From a bacterium BMS3Bbin08 (GTDB lineage: Bacteria; Nitrospirota; Thermodesulfovibrionia; UBA6902; BMS3Bbin08): 64,000 nucleotides of DNA. The first letter of the stretch is position 1, and each line of letters begins with the position of its first letter. Both the position numbers and the translations under genes were made by a program. A model generated the notes under the pieces. The model searched no databases. It saw nothing but the letters and a program-made list of their open reading frames with translations, and was not told the origin of the DNA. The stretch spans positions 62,001 to 126,000 of the forward strand of contig BDTR01000053.1 in the NCBI GenBank assembly GCA_002897775.1, in the 5' to 3' direction. Shown here piece by piece: positions 16,545 through 25,588 of this stretch.

Positions 16545-17168
16545 TTATGCTTTTGAGCGTTTAAAATCAAAAAGAAGGGAGAACCGCCTGAGTAAAACAG
16601 TTACCAGTCCCCATGCCAGAGGAAGACTCAAAGGTATGCCTGCCTTCTTAAAATAAGGCAACGTATAGACCCAGGTTCCGCTGTGCATGCATACCCATTC
16701 TCCGAACGTTCCGAGCAGTGCGCCCGCAAAGAACGCGATCACATCGATGTTCCTGCGCCAGAACAGAACAAAAGGAATGATAATTATAAGGAACCATCTG
16801 GTGAGCTTAATGTTTAACGCTGCAAAAACAAAGCCGAAATAAGTAACAATAATGATCCATATCAGCAGTGTTCCCAGCCTCTGAAGCAGCCTGAAGCGGT
16901 CTGAAAATGAAACATTCATGATCTTTTCGATAGCGTAGGCAACATGCACAAATAAAAGAACAATATACCCCCACGCAAAGAAAAGCCACCACGGCAGGGT
17001 ATTGACAGTCAATGAGCCGGGCAGGTGAATTACCGAAGGATTGATGTAATTGATGATCAACAGCAGTCCTGTTACAGCGTTGCGCTCCCAGAAAACAGGT
17101 ACGGTCAAAAGCGCGTAAGCGCCGTATAGCAATATAAAAATAATATCTTTCTTTGCAGAATCAACCAT
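16545..17168 (-). CDS. Polytopic membrane protein, DUF2878-like
   Basis: A 207-aa hydrophobic protein with about six membrane helices (for example ILLYGAYALLTVPVF, WWLFFAWGYIVLLFVHVAY, LGTLLIWIIIVTYFGFVFA). The C-terminal half has GTFGEWVCMHSGTWVY and GIPLSLPLAWGL, which recalls DUF2878 inner-membrane proteins. No function is known. The gene is convergent with grpB across 53 bases that hold a small inverted repeat, and divergent from the short gene at 17183. Confidence 0.65.
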   Translation of the reverse strand: MVDSAKKDIIFILLYGAYALLTVPVFWERNAVTGLLLIINYINPSVIHLPGSLTVNTLPWWLFFAWGYIVLLFVHVAYAIEKIMNVSFSDRFRLLQRLGTLLIWIIIVTYFGFVFAALNIKLTRWFLIIIIPFVLFWRRNIDVIAFFAGALLGTFGEWVCMHSGTWVYTLPYFKKAGIPLSLPLAWGLVTVLLRRFSLLFDFKRSKA

Positions 17169-17182
17169 GTTCTTATCATGAA

Positions 17183-17434
17183 ATGAACGGACAGAATATT
17201 ATAAAAAAAAATAAGGAAATAGGGGGGATCAGGATCTATCCCGCGGAGGTGACAAAAAAAGGCGAGGTAATAAAACTTGATGAACCCAGGGAATCAACAC
17301 ATGAAGAATGCAGTCTGTGGCACGAAAGGTCAGAATGTCCTGAAAAAGAAATAGCCGTGATCGTGAAAGTCCACAGAAAGCACGACTACATTACAGGCCT
17401 TGAGCTGGGCTGCAGGCCGGTACGAAGAAATTAA
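17183..17434 (+). CDS. Small hypothetical protein, 83 aa
   Basis: Codon use looks coding and the product is charged and soluble: RIYPAEVTKKGEVIKLDEP, then HEECSLWHERSECPEKE with two cysteines. No family was recognised. ATG 17183 is the likely start but no ribosome site is clear, and it lies only 14 bases from the divergent start at 17168, leaving little room for two promoters. Confidence 0.45.
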   Translation: MNGQNIIKKNKEIGGIRIYPAEVTKKGEVIKLDEPRESTHEECSLWHERSECPEKEIAVIVKVHRKHDYITGLELGCRPVRRN

Positions 17435-17465
17435 GCGCCGGACGCCTGAAAGTCAGACATCGTCC

Positions 17466-19124
17466 TCATTTATCAGCGCCCGTCTTCACCAGGTCTGTTC
17501 TCCACTCTATTTTCAGGAACTTATCCACAACCCTGGGCTCAAAGTGAGTGCCTGAAAGTGAACGGATATGACTGAGCGCCTGCTCCTGTGAAATAGCAGA
17601 CCGGTACGGCCGGTCTGAACATGCCGCGTCAAATACATCGACCACCGCGAATATTCTTGCCGCAAACGGAATCTCGGTTTTTTTAAGTCCCCTGGGATAT
17701 CCTGTACCATCCCATTTTTCATGATGGCAGTATGGTATATCAAGCGCCGGACGCAGATATTCTATGGGATACAGCATTTCATAAGCATACACAGGGTGCA
17801 TTTTCATTATTTTCCACTCTTCTTCGTTTAGAGGGCCTGGCTTCAGCAGTATATTGTCAGGCACACCCATCTTGCCCATATCATGCAGAAGCGCTCCCCT
17901 TCTGACATTTACGATCTCCTCCTCTTTCATGCCCAGTTCACGCGCTATGCGGATCGTCATCTCAGTGACGCGACGGGTGTGGCCCTCTGTTTCTTTGTCC
18001 CTGAGATCCATGGCCCTGGACCATCCTTCGATTGTCGTATCATAAGCAAGGGTAAGCTCAATATTTGAACGCTGAAGTCCTTCAAACATGGCTGTGCTGT
18101 CAATGGCAATTGCCGCCTGATTGCCCACAGTTTCGATGAACTCGACCCATTCAGGGCCCAGGTCCAAAACAGCCCGGCTAAAAAGCTCCAAAACCCCCCT
18201 TACCTGGCCTTTTGCGATAAGAGGAACAGCAAAATAAGTTGCAAATCCTTCTTCCCTGAACTGTCTGGAACGTATAAACCCGGCGGGCGTTTCCTTAAGG
18301 TTCATGATCCTTAAGGTGCGCCGCTCAACAGCCGCGCGTCCTGCGTTGCCTTCCCCCAGCCTTAAACGGGTATGCTTCAGCGCGCCTGTACGAAAACCCG
18401 TGCCGCAGACATACTCCAGCGTCTGGGTGTTCTGGTTTAAAAGCAGCACAACGGCCGCGTCTATACCTACCTGGGTGATAATCTGGTCAAGGATGATGTC
18501 AAGGGAAACACGCAGGTCAAGACTGCTGGAAATAGCCCTTTCGATCGAACGGAGGGTGTTAAGACGCCTGAACTGTAATTGCACCATATTCTCCGCCCTC
18601 TTGCGTTCGGTCAGATGTTCTTCCAGGGTTCTCACTGACTTTAAAAGCTTGGAGGTCCGTTCTTTGACCCGGTTCTCCAGTTCGTCGTGTGATCTTTTCA
18701 ATTTCTCTTCGGCAGCTATACGGTCATCTATTTCCTGCAGATTGCTCATCAGAAGATCATTTACCCTCCCGTCATACTCTGTAATCTCTTTAATGGCCCT
18801 CACCGAAATGACCCTGACCAGAAACATGCTTATAACAACAAGCGATGACGCGACAGTAAGCATGGCCACCACTGAAAAAGAAGGGATATAGTCCAGGACC
18901 GCATAGAGGATCTTCACATTCACAAAAAGAAGAGTGAATACTATGATCAGCACAACCGCGTTGAGGAGCCGTACACTGCGGTTTATCGCGTTTATAATGT
19001 CAGGGTTTTTATATTTCGCATTATCAGTCATCTGAAAAGATCCAGTTCCGGACCCTCCTCTTGCACGTACGTTCAGGCTATTGGAAATACTTTTGAATGA
19101 GAACATCTTTGATACACCGGACAT
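17466..19124 (-). CDS. Membrane GAF-HD-GYP protein, probable c-di-GMP phosphodiesterase
   Basis: HD-GYP domains hydrolyse c-di-GMP, lowering the signal that usually promotes exopolysaccharide. Two membrane helices (~50-72, ~80-105) are followed by a coiled coil (HDELENRVKERTSKL), a GAF domain (~190-340) and HD-GYP (~350-545). Metal residues are intact in GHTRRVTEM, HDMGKMGVPD and CHHEKWDGTGYPRG. The ATG lies nine bases after the stop of the fusion gene, so the two are co-transcribed. That ties c-di-GMP turnover to the enzyme that starts glycan assembly. The GAF ligand is unknown. Confidence 0.9.
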   Translation of the reverse strand: MSGVSKMFSFKSISNSLNVRARGGSGTGSFQMTDNAKYKNPDIINAINRSVRLLNAVVLIIVFTLLFVNVKILYAVLDYIPSFSVVAMLTVASSLVVISMFLVRVISVRAIKEITEYDGRVNDLLMSNLQEIDDRIAAEEKLKRSHDELENRVKERTSKLLKSVRTLEEHLTERKRAENMVQLQFRRLNTLRSIERAISSSLDLRVSLDIILDQIITQVGIDAAVVLLLNQNTQTLEYVCGTGFRTGALKHTRLRLGEGNAGRAAVERRTLRIMNLKETPAGFIRSRQFREEGFATYFAVPLIAKGQVRGVLELFSRAVLDLGPEWVEFIETVGNQAAIAIDSTAMFEGLQRSNIELTLAYDTTIEGWSRAMDLRDKETEGHTRRVTEMTIRIARELGMKEEEIVNVRRGALLHDMGKMGVPDNILLKPGPLNEEEWKIMKMHPVYAYEMLYPIEYLRPALDIPYCHHEKWDGTGYPRGLKKTEIPFAARIFAVVDVFDAACSDRPYRSAISQEQALSHIRSLSGTHFEPRVVDKFLKIEWRTDLVKTGADK

Positions 19125-19133
19125 ATCTTGAGT

Positions 19134-22007
19134 TTATGTCCATTTTGTGCCGGCGGGTTTTTGCATTATCACTGCTTCTTCAACGTATTTTTTGACGTCC
19201 ACAAGGTCAAGGGGCTTCTCAAGATAGGCATAGGCGCCGAGGCGGCTGCTGAGCACTTTTGTTTTCTCAGTGCCAAACCCTGTAATAAGTATTACTTTTA
19301 TATCCCTGTTTATTTCTCTTATGCCTCTCAGCACCCGGAATCCGTCCATTAAACCCGGCATTTTAATATCTACAATCGCAATACTGACATCCCTGCTCTT
19401 GACGATATCCAGCGCCTTCCTGCCGTTTGAAGCCAGGATCGTGTTATAGCCCTTGCCGTCCAGAAACTTCTGCAATAACTCCTGGACTATGCTTTCATCG
19501 TCGGCAACCAGGATCCCTGTTTCCCTGACCTCAGATTTCTCTTTTAGCGCGGCCTGAACTACTTCCCGATAAGGTCTGAAACCTGGAACCATCTCCATCA
19601 GTTTTTTTACCGGCATTTCTGCGCTTCCATTTTTGACGATCTCATCAAGCGCGCTGATATCTTCAAAAATATCACGGCCGTTTTTTCCTGACGGCTTAAC
19701 TATCATCATTCTCTCATTAGGGGTCTTTTCCAGGCTCTCGTCATCGGCAATAAGCGCTTCATACATCTTTTCACCCGGCCTCAGCCCGGTGAATACTATT
19801 TCTATGTCCTTGTCAGGTTCCAGGCCCGAAAGCCTGATAAGACTTCTGGCCAGGTCCGCTATCTTTACCTGGGTACCCATCTCAAGGATAAATATCTCTC
19901 CGCCTTTTCCCATAAAGCCGGCCTCCATGACAAGCCCTGCCGCCTCCGGTATTGTCATGAAATATCTCTTGATATCCGGGTGCGTTATGGTGACAGGCCC
20001 TCCTTTTTCTATCTGTCTTTTTAACGTGGGGATAACGCTTCCTTCACTGCCAAGGACATTGCCGAACCTGACACACATGAATTTGGTCTTTTTCTTTTCC
20101 GCCAGGGCGGCTACATACATTTCCGCGATCTTCTTCGAGACCCCCATAACGCTTGTCGGGTCAACGGTCTTGTCCGTGGAAAGCATAATGAACTTGTCGA
20201 CACCGCACCGCACGGCTTCCCCTGCTATTAACTTTGTTCCGAAAACATTGTTCTTTATCGCCTCCATTGGATTGGCTTCCATCAGGGGAACGTGCTTATG
20301 GGCCGCCGCGTGAAAAATGATCTCCGGCCTGAACTCGGAAAAAACCTGCCTTACTCTTTTTTTGTCGCATATGTCGCCAATTACCGGGACCTTTTTCAGG
20401 TCCGCGAAGACCTGTCCGAGTTCTATATCAATGTAGAACAGCGCGTTCTCGGATTTCTCAAAAAGGATCATTTTCCCGGGCGATAGTTTCGCGACCTGCC
20501 TGCATAGTTCAGAGCCTATTGAACCGCCGGCCCCGGTAATAAGCACTCTCTTCCCGTAGATATAGCTCCTTATCTTCTGCCGGTCCACGCGGACCTCTTC
20601 CCTTCTCAGGAGGTCCTCGAGTTTTACCTCGCGCAGCTCTTTTACTTTTACTTTTCCGTCAACAAGGTCGGAGATGCGCGGAACTGTCCTGTACTTTACC
20701 CCGCTCTTCATGCAGTAATTTACGATCTCCCGCATCTTCTCCGACCTTAATGACGGGATTGCGATAATGATCTCCCTGACGTTCTCTTTTCCGACAATAT
20801 CAGGGATGTCAGACCTTGGACCTAATACCGTTACTCCGTGAATATGTTTTTTATGCTTGGCCGGATCATCGTCTATCAATCCTGCCACTTCATAAATATC
20901 GCTATAGCGGTAGATCAACTCTCTTAATATCATCTCACCGGCGTCACCGGCGCCTACTATCAGCACCTTCCTGCGCCTGTTATTACCGTTTCCGGTCTTC
21001 CACCTGACAGACCTTGTGATACGGATAATGAACCTGGCTCCACTGAGGATCACCACGAACAAAAGCCAGTCGATTATGAATATGGACCGCGAGTGACCGA
21101 GGTGCAGTGCCATGGCCACTGCAACAATAAATGTCGAACTTATGATCGCGGCCTTTAATATCTGCGTCAGGTCCCTGATGCTCGCGTACTGCCATGTGCT
21201 TTTATGGAGCTTGAAGTGAACCAGAGCGGCGGTCCTTGAAAATAAAACCACCGGCAGTACTTTCAGCATTACGGTCAGATGCTCTTTATCCGGTATTCCG
21301 TCAAACCGGATAAAGTACGCGGCAATATAGCAGAACGCGATCATAAATATATCCGCCAAAAAGACCAGGTTTCCCCGCCATGTCCCGCTAAAACCTGTCA
21401 TCTTTTCTTTGACGCCGGCAAACAGTTTTAAACTAAGAACTGTTTTGAATATCAGTGATATATCCAGCAATATGCTGTGATCATCAACATAAGCGGTCGA
21501 GAGCCCGACCTTTTCCGGCAGGACCCTGCTCACGTAATTCTCTTCCCATTCCGGTGATAACGTAAGCAGAACTTCCTCGTCAGAGAATTTTATTGATGCC
21601 GGATCTGTTATGCCCGGGCGCACCGTCAGGATCTTTTCATAATCCGGTCTGAACAGATCAACATATTTTTTCACTTCAGGCCTCGGCCCGACAAAACTCA
21701 TATCCCCTTTTAACACATTTATCAGTTGAGGCAGTTCGTCTATCTTCGTTCTTCTCAGGAACCGGCCAACAGGTGTGACCCTCCTGTCTCCATGTATAGT
21801 TACCAACGGGCCATTGCTATCGGAATCATCAGCCATTGACCTGAACTTATATATGTAAAAAGGCCTGAAATTTCTCCCTGTCCGCTCCTGCCTGTAAAAG
21901 ACCTTTCCTTTGCCGGTCAACTTGATCAGGATTGCCACGGCAATGAACAGAGGCAGGAGGATAATAAGCCCCGGCAGAGAGAAAAAAATGTCAAATAAAC
22001 GTTTCAC
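19134..22007 (-). CDS. Three-part fusion: phosphoglycosyl transferase + nucleotide-sugar 4,6-dehydratase + receiver domain
   Basis: One uninterrupted 957-aa frame joins three activities. Residues 1-200 are a PglC/WcaJ-type sugar-1-phosphate transferase (FYRQERTGRN, KFRSM, RRTKIDELPQ, FVGPRPE, RPGITDPAS) that loads the lipid carrier. Residues ~215-335 give four membrane helices and ~345-800 a PglF/WbpM-type dehydratase with VLIVGAGDAG, VLITGAGGSIGSE and LSTDKTVDPTSVMGVSKK, where Met replaces the usual Tyr. Residues 829-957 are a CheY-like receiver with acidic pair 836-837, phospho-acceptor Asp880 (VDIKMPG), Thr909 and Lys931. The upstream aminotransferase overlaps by four bases. The first two parts are often separate or two-part; a phosphorylatable tail on them is unusual and suggests direct control of glycan initiation. 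Confidence 0.92.
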   Translation of the reverse strand: MKRLFDIFFSLPGLIILLPLFIAVAILIKLTGKGKVFYRQERTGRNFRPFYIYKFRSMADDSDSNGPLVTIHGDRRVTPVGRFLRRTKIDELPQLINVLKGDMSFVGPRPEVKKYVDLFRPDYEKILTVRPGITDPASIKFSDEEVLLTLSPEWEENYVSRVLPEKVGLSTAYVDDHSILLDISLIFKTVLSLKLFAGVKEKMTGFSGTWRGNLVFLADIFMIAFCYIAAYFIRFDGIPDKEHLTVMLKVLPVVLFSRTAALVHFKLHKSTWQYASIRDLTQILKAAIISSTFIVAVAMALHLGHSRSIFIIDWLLFVVILSGARFIIRITRSVRWKTGNGNNRRRKVLIVGAGDAGEMILRELIYRYSDIYEVAGLIDDDPAKHKKHIHGVTVLGPRSDIPDIVGKENVREIIIAIPSLRSEKMREIVNYCMKSGVKYRTVPRISDLVDGKVKVKELREVKLEDLLRREEVRVDRQKIRSYIYGKRVLITGAGGSIGSELCRQVAKLSPGKMILFEKSENALFYIDIELGQVFADLKKVPVIGDICDKKRVRQVFSEFRPEIIFHAAAHKHVPLMEANPMEAIKNNVFGTKLIAGEAVRCGVDKFIMLSTDKTVDPTSVMGVSKKIAEMYVAALAEKKKTKFMCVRFGNVLGSEGSVIPTLKRQIEKGGPVTITHPDIKRYFMTIPEAAGLVMEAGFMGKGGEIFILEMGTQVKIADLARSLIRLSGLEPDKDIEIVFTGLRPGEKMYEALIADDESLEKTPNERMMIVKPSGKNGRDIFEDISALDEIVKNGSAEMPVKKLMEMVPGFRPYREVVQAALKEKSEVRETGILVADDESIVQELLQKFLDGKGYNTILASNGRKALDIVKSRDVSIAIVDIKMPGLMDGFRVLRGIREINRDIKVILITGFGTEKTKVLSSRLGAYAYLEKPLDLVDVKKYVEEAVIMQKPAGTKWT

Positions 22008-23167
22008 GCGAACACCCTTTTTTTACTGGCCGCGGTCTCTTTCACCGCGTTTACCACCCTCTCCAGGTCGTCTTCTGTCATTGCCGTGCCGGACGGCAGG
22101 CAGAGTCCGCGCTCGAACAGGTCCTCGCAAACTTCCCCGCCGCGCATCGCGCAGTCCCTGAACACAGGCTGAAGGTGCATGGGTTTCCAAAGAGGGCGTG
22201 ATTCTATATCATGTCTCTCCAATGATATACGCACTTCTTCCCTGTCAGCCCCGAAATCTTCAGGAGAGATCAGGATAACGGTCAACCACCGGTTCGGGCG
22301 GCCGTAAGGCGCTTCAGGCATGAGATCAATTCCAGGCACGCCGGAAAATACGTTCTTATAATGATCAAAGACCCTGTGTTTATCTTTGACGCGTTCATCA
22401 AGCATTGTCAGTTGTCCGCGGCCTATGGCCGCAAGTACATTGCTCATCCGGTAGTTATAACCTATCTGTGAATGTTCATAGTGAGGCGCGGGATCAATGG
22501 CCTGCCTGGAAAGAAACCTGGCCCTGCTGACCAGCTCCCTGTCTTCAGAGACCAGCATACCGCCGCCTGAGGTGGTAATGATCTTGTTGCCGTTAAAGGA
22601 ATAAATCGCCGCCCTTGCCCCGGCTCCCGCGCTGCGCCCTTTATAGGTCGCGCCCAGGGCCTCGGCAGAATCAGACACAACAGGGATGTTATACGGGGCG
22701 CAGACCTCAAGGATACTGTCCAGGTCCGCGCATTGACCGTATATGTCCGTTGAAATAACAGCCTTTGGCAGCCGGCCTGTCCTGACGCGCATGTAGATCT
22801 CCTCTTTCAGCAGTCCAGGGTCAATGTTCCATGACTCCCTTTCAGAATCAATAAATGCCGGCACCGCGCCCTGGTAAATTATCGGGCTCACGCCTCCTAT
22901 AAATGTAAGAGAGGGCGAGATAACCTCATCTCCATGTCCCACGCCCAGTATGCGCAAAACCAGATGCATGGCTGCTGTTCCGCTTGATACGGCGGCCGCG
23001 TGTTTAAACCCCAGCTTATGAGCAAAATCTTTTTCAAACGCGTCAACCTGCGGTCCCACAGGAGCTATATAATTGCTCTCAAAGGCCTCATGTATAAAAT
23101 GTTTTTCCTCTCCGCTCATATGGGGAGGTGAGAGAAAAATTCTTTTTTTACTGCCGGGAGTGCTCAT
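22004..23167 (-). CDS. DegT/DnrJ/EryC1/StrS sugar aminotransferase
   Basis: A PLP enzyme that aminates a keto-sugar nucleotide, most likely the 4-keto product of the downstream dehydratase, as PglE does after PglF. The 387-aa protein shows SSGTAAMHL near the N-terminus, DSAEALGA, and the PLP lysine in SFNGNKIITTSGGGM. Its last four bases overlap the fusion gene (ATGA), indicating coupling. Together they would make and load a UDP-4-amino-sugar; no PglD-like acetyltransferase is present nearby. No ribosome site is visible because the short leader is filled with repeats. Confidence 0.9.
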   Translation of the reverse strand: MSTPGSKKRIFLSPPHMSGEEKHFIHEAFESNYIAPVGPQVDAFEKDFAHKLGFKHAAAVSSGTAAMHLVLRILGVGHGDEVISPSLTFIGGVSPIIYQGAVPAFIDSERESWNIDPGLLKEEIYMRVRTGRLPKAVISTDIYGQCADLDSILEVCAPYNIPVVSDSAEALGATYKGRSAGAGARAAIYSFNGNKIITTSGGGMLVSEDRELVSRARFLSRQAIDPAPHYEHSQIGYNYRMSNVLAAIGRGQLTMLDERVKDKHRVFDHYKNVFSGVPGIDLMPEAPYGRPNRWLTVILISPEDFGADREEVRISLERHDIESRPLWKPMHLQPVFRDCAMRGGEVCEDLFERGLCLPSGTAMTEDDLERVVNAVKETAASKKRVFA

Positions 23168-23253
23168 CGGATTTTAGATTGTGGATTGCGGATTGTGGAT
23201 TGCGGAATTAAAATCCCGAGTCTATAATCCGAATTCCCAAATCTGCAATTTAA
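23168..23253. repeat. Short tandem repeat between genes
   Basis: About 23174-23203 consists of imperfect GATTG(T/C)G units (GATTGTGGATTGCGGATTGT and onward). The second half has loosely complementary sequence. It separates the radical SAM gene from the aminotransferase. Confidence 0.6.
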
Positions 23254-24504
23254 TTATTTTTGGTGTATAAGCGTCTTATTATGCCAGGTCAGTTTTTCCC
23301 TGTATCTTTCGGTCAAATACTGCTGCCATTCCTTTAACCGGCTGTTACTCAGGTGATCTGAGCGCCAGAAATCATTGCTGTATTCGTCAGTATTCTCCCA
23401 GTCCGTTGAACCATGTTCCTGCTGGTCATACATCTGCGTTCCGGGATACGGACAAAGAATAGTAAAACCATATTCATCGAGTTCAAGCTCATCAGCCAGT
23501 TTCTCCGTCAGTTTCAGATCGTCCTCGGTCTCATCAGGCATTCCGATAATAAAATATCCCCTGACCAGTATTCCCATTTTTTTTGCCCACCCCACGGTTC
23601 GCTTTATTTTTTCGACCGTTGTTCCTTTGCCGATCTGTTTCAGGACCTTTGGGGAACCTGACTCAACACCCACCGCGACTTCATAACAGTTGGCTTCCGC
23701 CATAAGGTGGAACATCTCTTCAGTGCAGACCCCCGCATGAATATTGGGATAGAACGGCACTGTAAAACCTCTTTTGATCTTTTCGCGGCAAAACTCAATT
23801 ACCCGGTCAACAGAAGTGTTCCATGTCGGGTCTGTGAACTTTACGAGGTCCAGTTTGTACGTGTCAGTCACTTCCATCATCTCGTCCAGCAGGTCCTGCG
23901 CGGACCTGTGACGCACAGGCGCTCTTTTGAGACCCCGGTACAGGACCTTGTTAAACCCGTCAGCGCAGTATTTGCATCTGAACGGACAGGCGCGATGACT
24001 CTGAAACGATGTGATGTTCTTTATGTTATCGTTAAAGGCGATCTGAATGTTGCGTTCGTTACGGATCAGTTCCCTGTCAGGCCATGGAAGCTCCTCAAAT
24101 TCCATGGGACGGCCGTATACGGTCTTTTCCCTGTTTCCCATGACAATATCGAGCATTGCCGCCTCACCTTCACCGATCACCACCTGGTCTATCCCTTTGA
24201 CCAGGCTGTCTCCCGGCGCGGCAGACGGGTGATAGCCGCCCACAACCGTGCGAACACCGGGGTTATCCTGTTTTATGGCCCGCGCTATGGCCGCCGCATA
24301 AGGGAATGTGGGTGTAGTGCATGAGAACGCCACAATATCCGCGTCAAGGCATCCTTTCACAATTGTCCTGTCATCATCAAAATATCCCTGATAAAACCCG
24401 ATCTCTATATCTTTCATGTTATGTTTCAGATAAGCGCCGATGTACCCCAGGCCAAGCGCCTCCCATGAGTTGAAGTACTTTCCGTGGACAAGTATGACTT
24501 TCAT
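23254..24504 (-). CDS. B12-binding-domain radical SAM protein
   Basis: The N-terminal ~130 residues look like a cobalamin-binding Rossmann domain (GLGYIGAYLKHN, VVGGYHPSAAP, VVIGEGEAAML). The radical SAM core follows with CPFRCKYC, the CxxxCxxC 4Fe-4S site, at about residues 173-180. The C-terminal part has GYFIIGMPDETEDDL. Such enzymes carry out methylation or rearrangement at unreactive carbons, often on lipids or sugars. At 416 aa it is family length. Location in the glycosyltransferase run suggests a sugar or lipid-anchor modification, but the substrate is unknown. Confidence 0.88.
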   Translation of the reverse strand: MKVILVHGKYFNSWEALGLGYIGAYLKHNMKDIEIGFYQGYFDDDRTIVKGCLDADIVAFSCTTPTFPYAAAIARAIKQDNPGVRTVVGGYHPSAAPGDSLVKGIDQVVIGEGEAAMLDIVMGNREKTVYGRPMEFEELPWPDRELIRNERNIQIAFNDNIKNITSFQSHRACPFRCKYCADGFNKVLYRGLKRAPVRHRSAQDLLDEMMEVTDTYKLDLVKFTDPTWNTSVDRVIEFCREKIKRGFTVPFYPNIHAGVCTEEMFHLMAEANCYEVAVGVESGSPKVLKQIGKGTTVEKIKRTVGWAKKMGILVRGYFIIGMPDETEDDLKLTEKLADELELDEYGFTILCPYPGTQMYDQQEHGSTDWENTDEYSNDFWRSDHLSNSRLKEWQQYLTERYREKLTWHNKTLIHQK

Positions 24505-24578
24505 AAGTCTGACCTCCCTTATGTATCAGTGATGAATAACAGACTGGGTATCGGGATCAGTATTTTTTGCTTTCCTGC

Positions 24579-25583
24579 TTAGGAAGCAGGCTCCGGTTTC
24601 CTGTGCAAAACCATCTGCACAACCCCCCTCAATGTTCCAAAACCATAGGAGATATGATACGCCGGGAATACAAGAGGCAGGAGCAGTGCGCCAAGTGTCC
24701 TTTCTTTCAGCCAGACAGTGAATGTACTGAAGATCGCTACGCTTCCATATAATAAAAGCAGGCCGATCAATGCCTGCACGGCCCACGGGTATATCAATGA
24801 GGCGATAAACAGTATCAACAGAGAGGTCACAAAAGCAAAAGGAGCGAAATGCCTCCACCTGAAAGCTGTCGGACTGATCCTGAAGGTGACTACGTTCCAC
24901 ATCCCTGTTTTTAATGCCTGTCTGATCAGGCCCGTGATCGTCGGCTGATTATAATATTCAGATGTTAATTCAGGTGTGAGCAATATCTTGCCGCCGCTGT
25001 TTATAATTCTGTTGCAGAGTTCATTATCCTGATTTCGGGCCAAACGCTCGTCAAAAACCCTGACCCTGTCAAATACCTCGCGCCTGTAAACCCCGAACGG
25101 GACGGTATCAACATAACACTCCTTTTTAACTGTCCTGAACCTGGAATTCCCGACACCAAAAGGATGAGAGGTCGCCAGCGCTATGCTCTTTGCGATCACA
25201 GTATCATTGCCCGGCTTTGTTATAATGGGGCCGCCGACAACATCCGCACCGGTCCTCTTCAGATGCCCGATGCCTTTGGTAATATATTGCGGTGGATATC
25301 CCGTATGGGCATCCATTCTCACAATGATTTTTCCTTTCGCGTTCCTGATCCCTACGTTCAATGCGCAGGGTGTTATCTTTTTGTTGTTATCGATCAGCCT
25401 GATAAATGGATACCGCCCTGCGTAATTCTTAATAATTTCCCTCGTACCGTCTTCGCTCATGCCGTCCACGAACAAGACCTCCATTTTGTCCTTTGGATAG
25501 TCCTGGGAAACAATGGACTCACAGCATTTAGCTATGAATTTTTCTTCATTGCGGCAGGGTACTATTACGGAAGTTTCTATCAT
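24579..25583 (-). CDS. Family 2 glycosyltransferase with C-terminal membrane helices
   Basis: A GT-A enzyme: TSVIVPCRNEEKFI at the N-terminus, DGMSEDGTREI in the nucleotide-sugar site, MDAHTGYPP around the DxD-like position and ARNQDNELCNRI near the acceptor site. The last ~100 residues hold three or four membrane helices, so it works at the cytoplasmic membrane. I chose ATG 25583, eight bases after GAGG and three bases after the upstream stop, over an upstream frame start at 25616. It is the promoter-distal end of the contiguous glycosyltransferase run. Confidence 0.9.
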   Translation of the reverse strand: MIETSVIVPCRNEEKFIAKCCESIVSQDYPKDKMEVLFVDGMSEDGTREIIKNYAGRYPFIRLIDNNKKITPCALNVGIRNAKGKIIVRMDAHTGYPPQYITKGIGHLKRTGADVVGGPIITKPGNDTVIAKSIALATSHPFGVGNSRFRTVKKECYVDTVPFGVYRREVFDRVRVFDERLARNQDNELCNRIINSGGKILLTPELTSEYYNQPTITGLIRQALKTGMWNVVTFRISPTAFRWRHFAPFAFVTSLLILFIASLIYPWAVQALIGLLLLYGSVAIFSTFTVWLKERTLGALLLPLVFPAYHISYGFGTLRGVVQMVLHRKPEPAS

Positions 25584-25588
25584 GCCTG

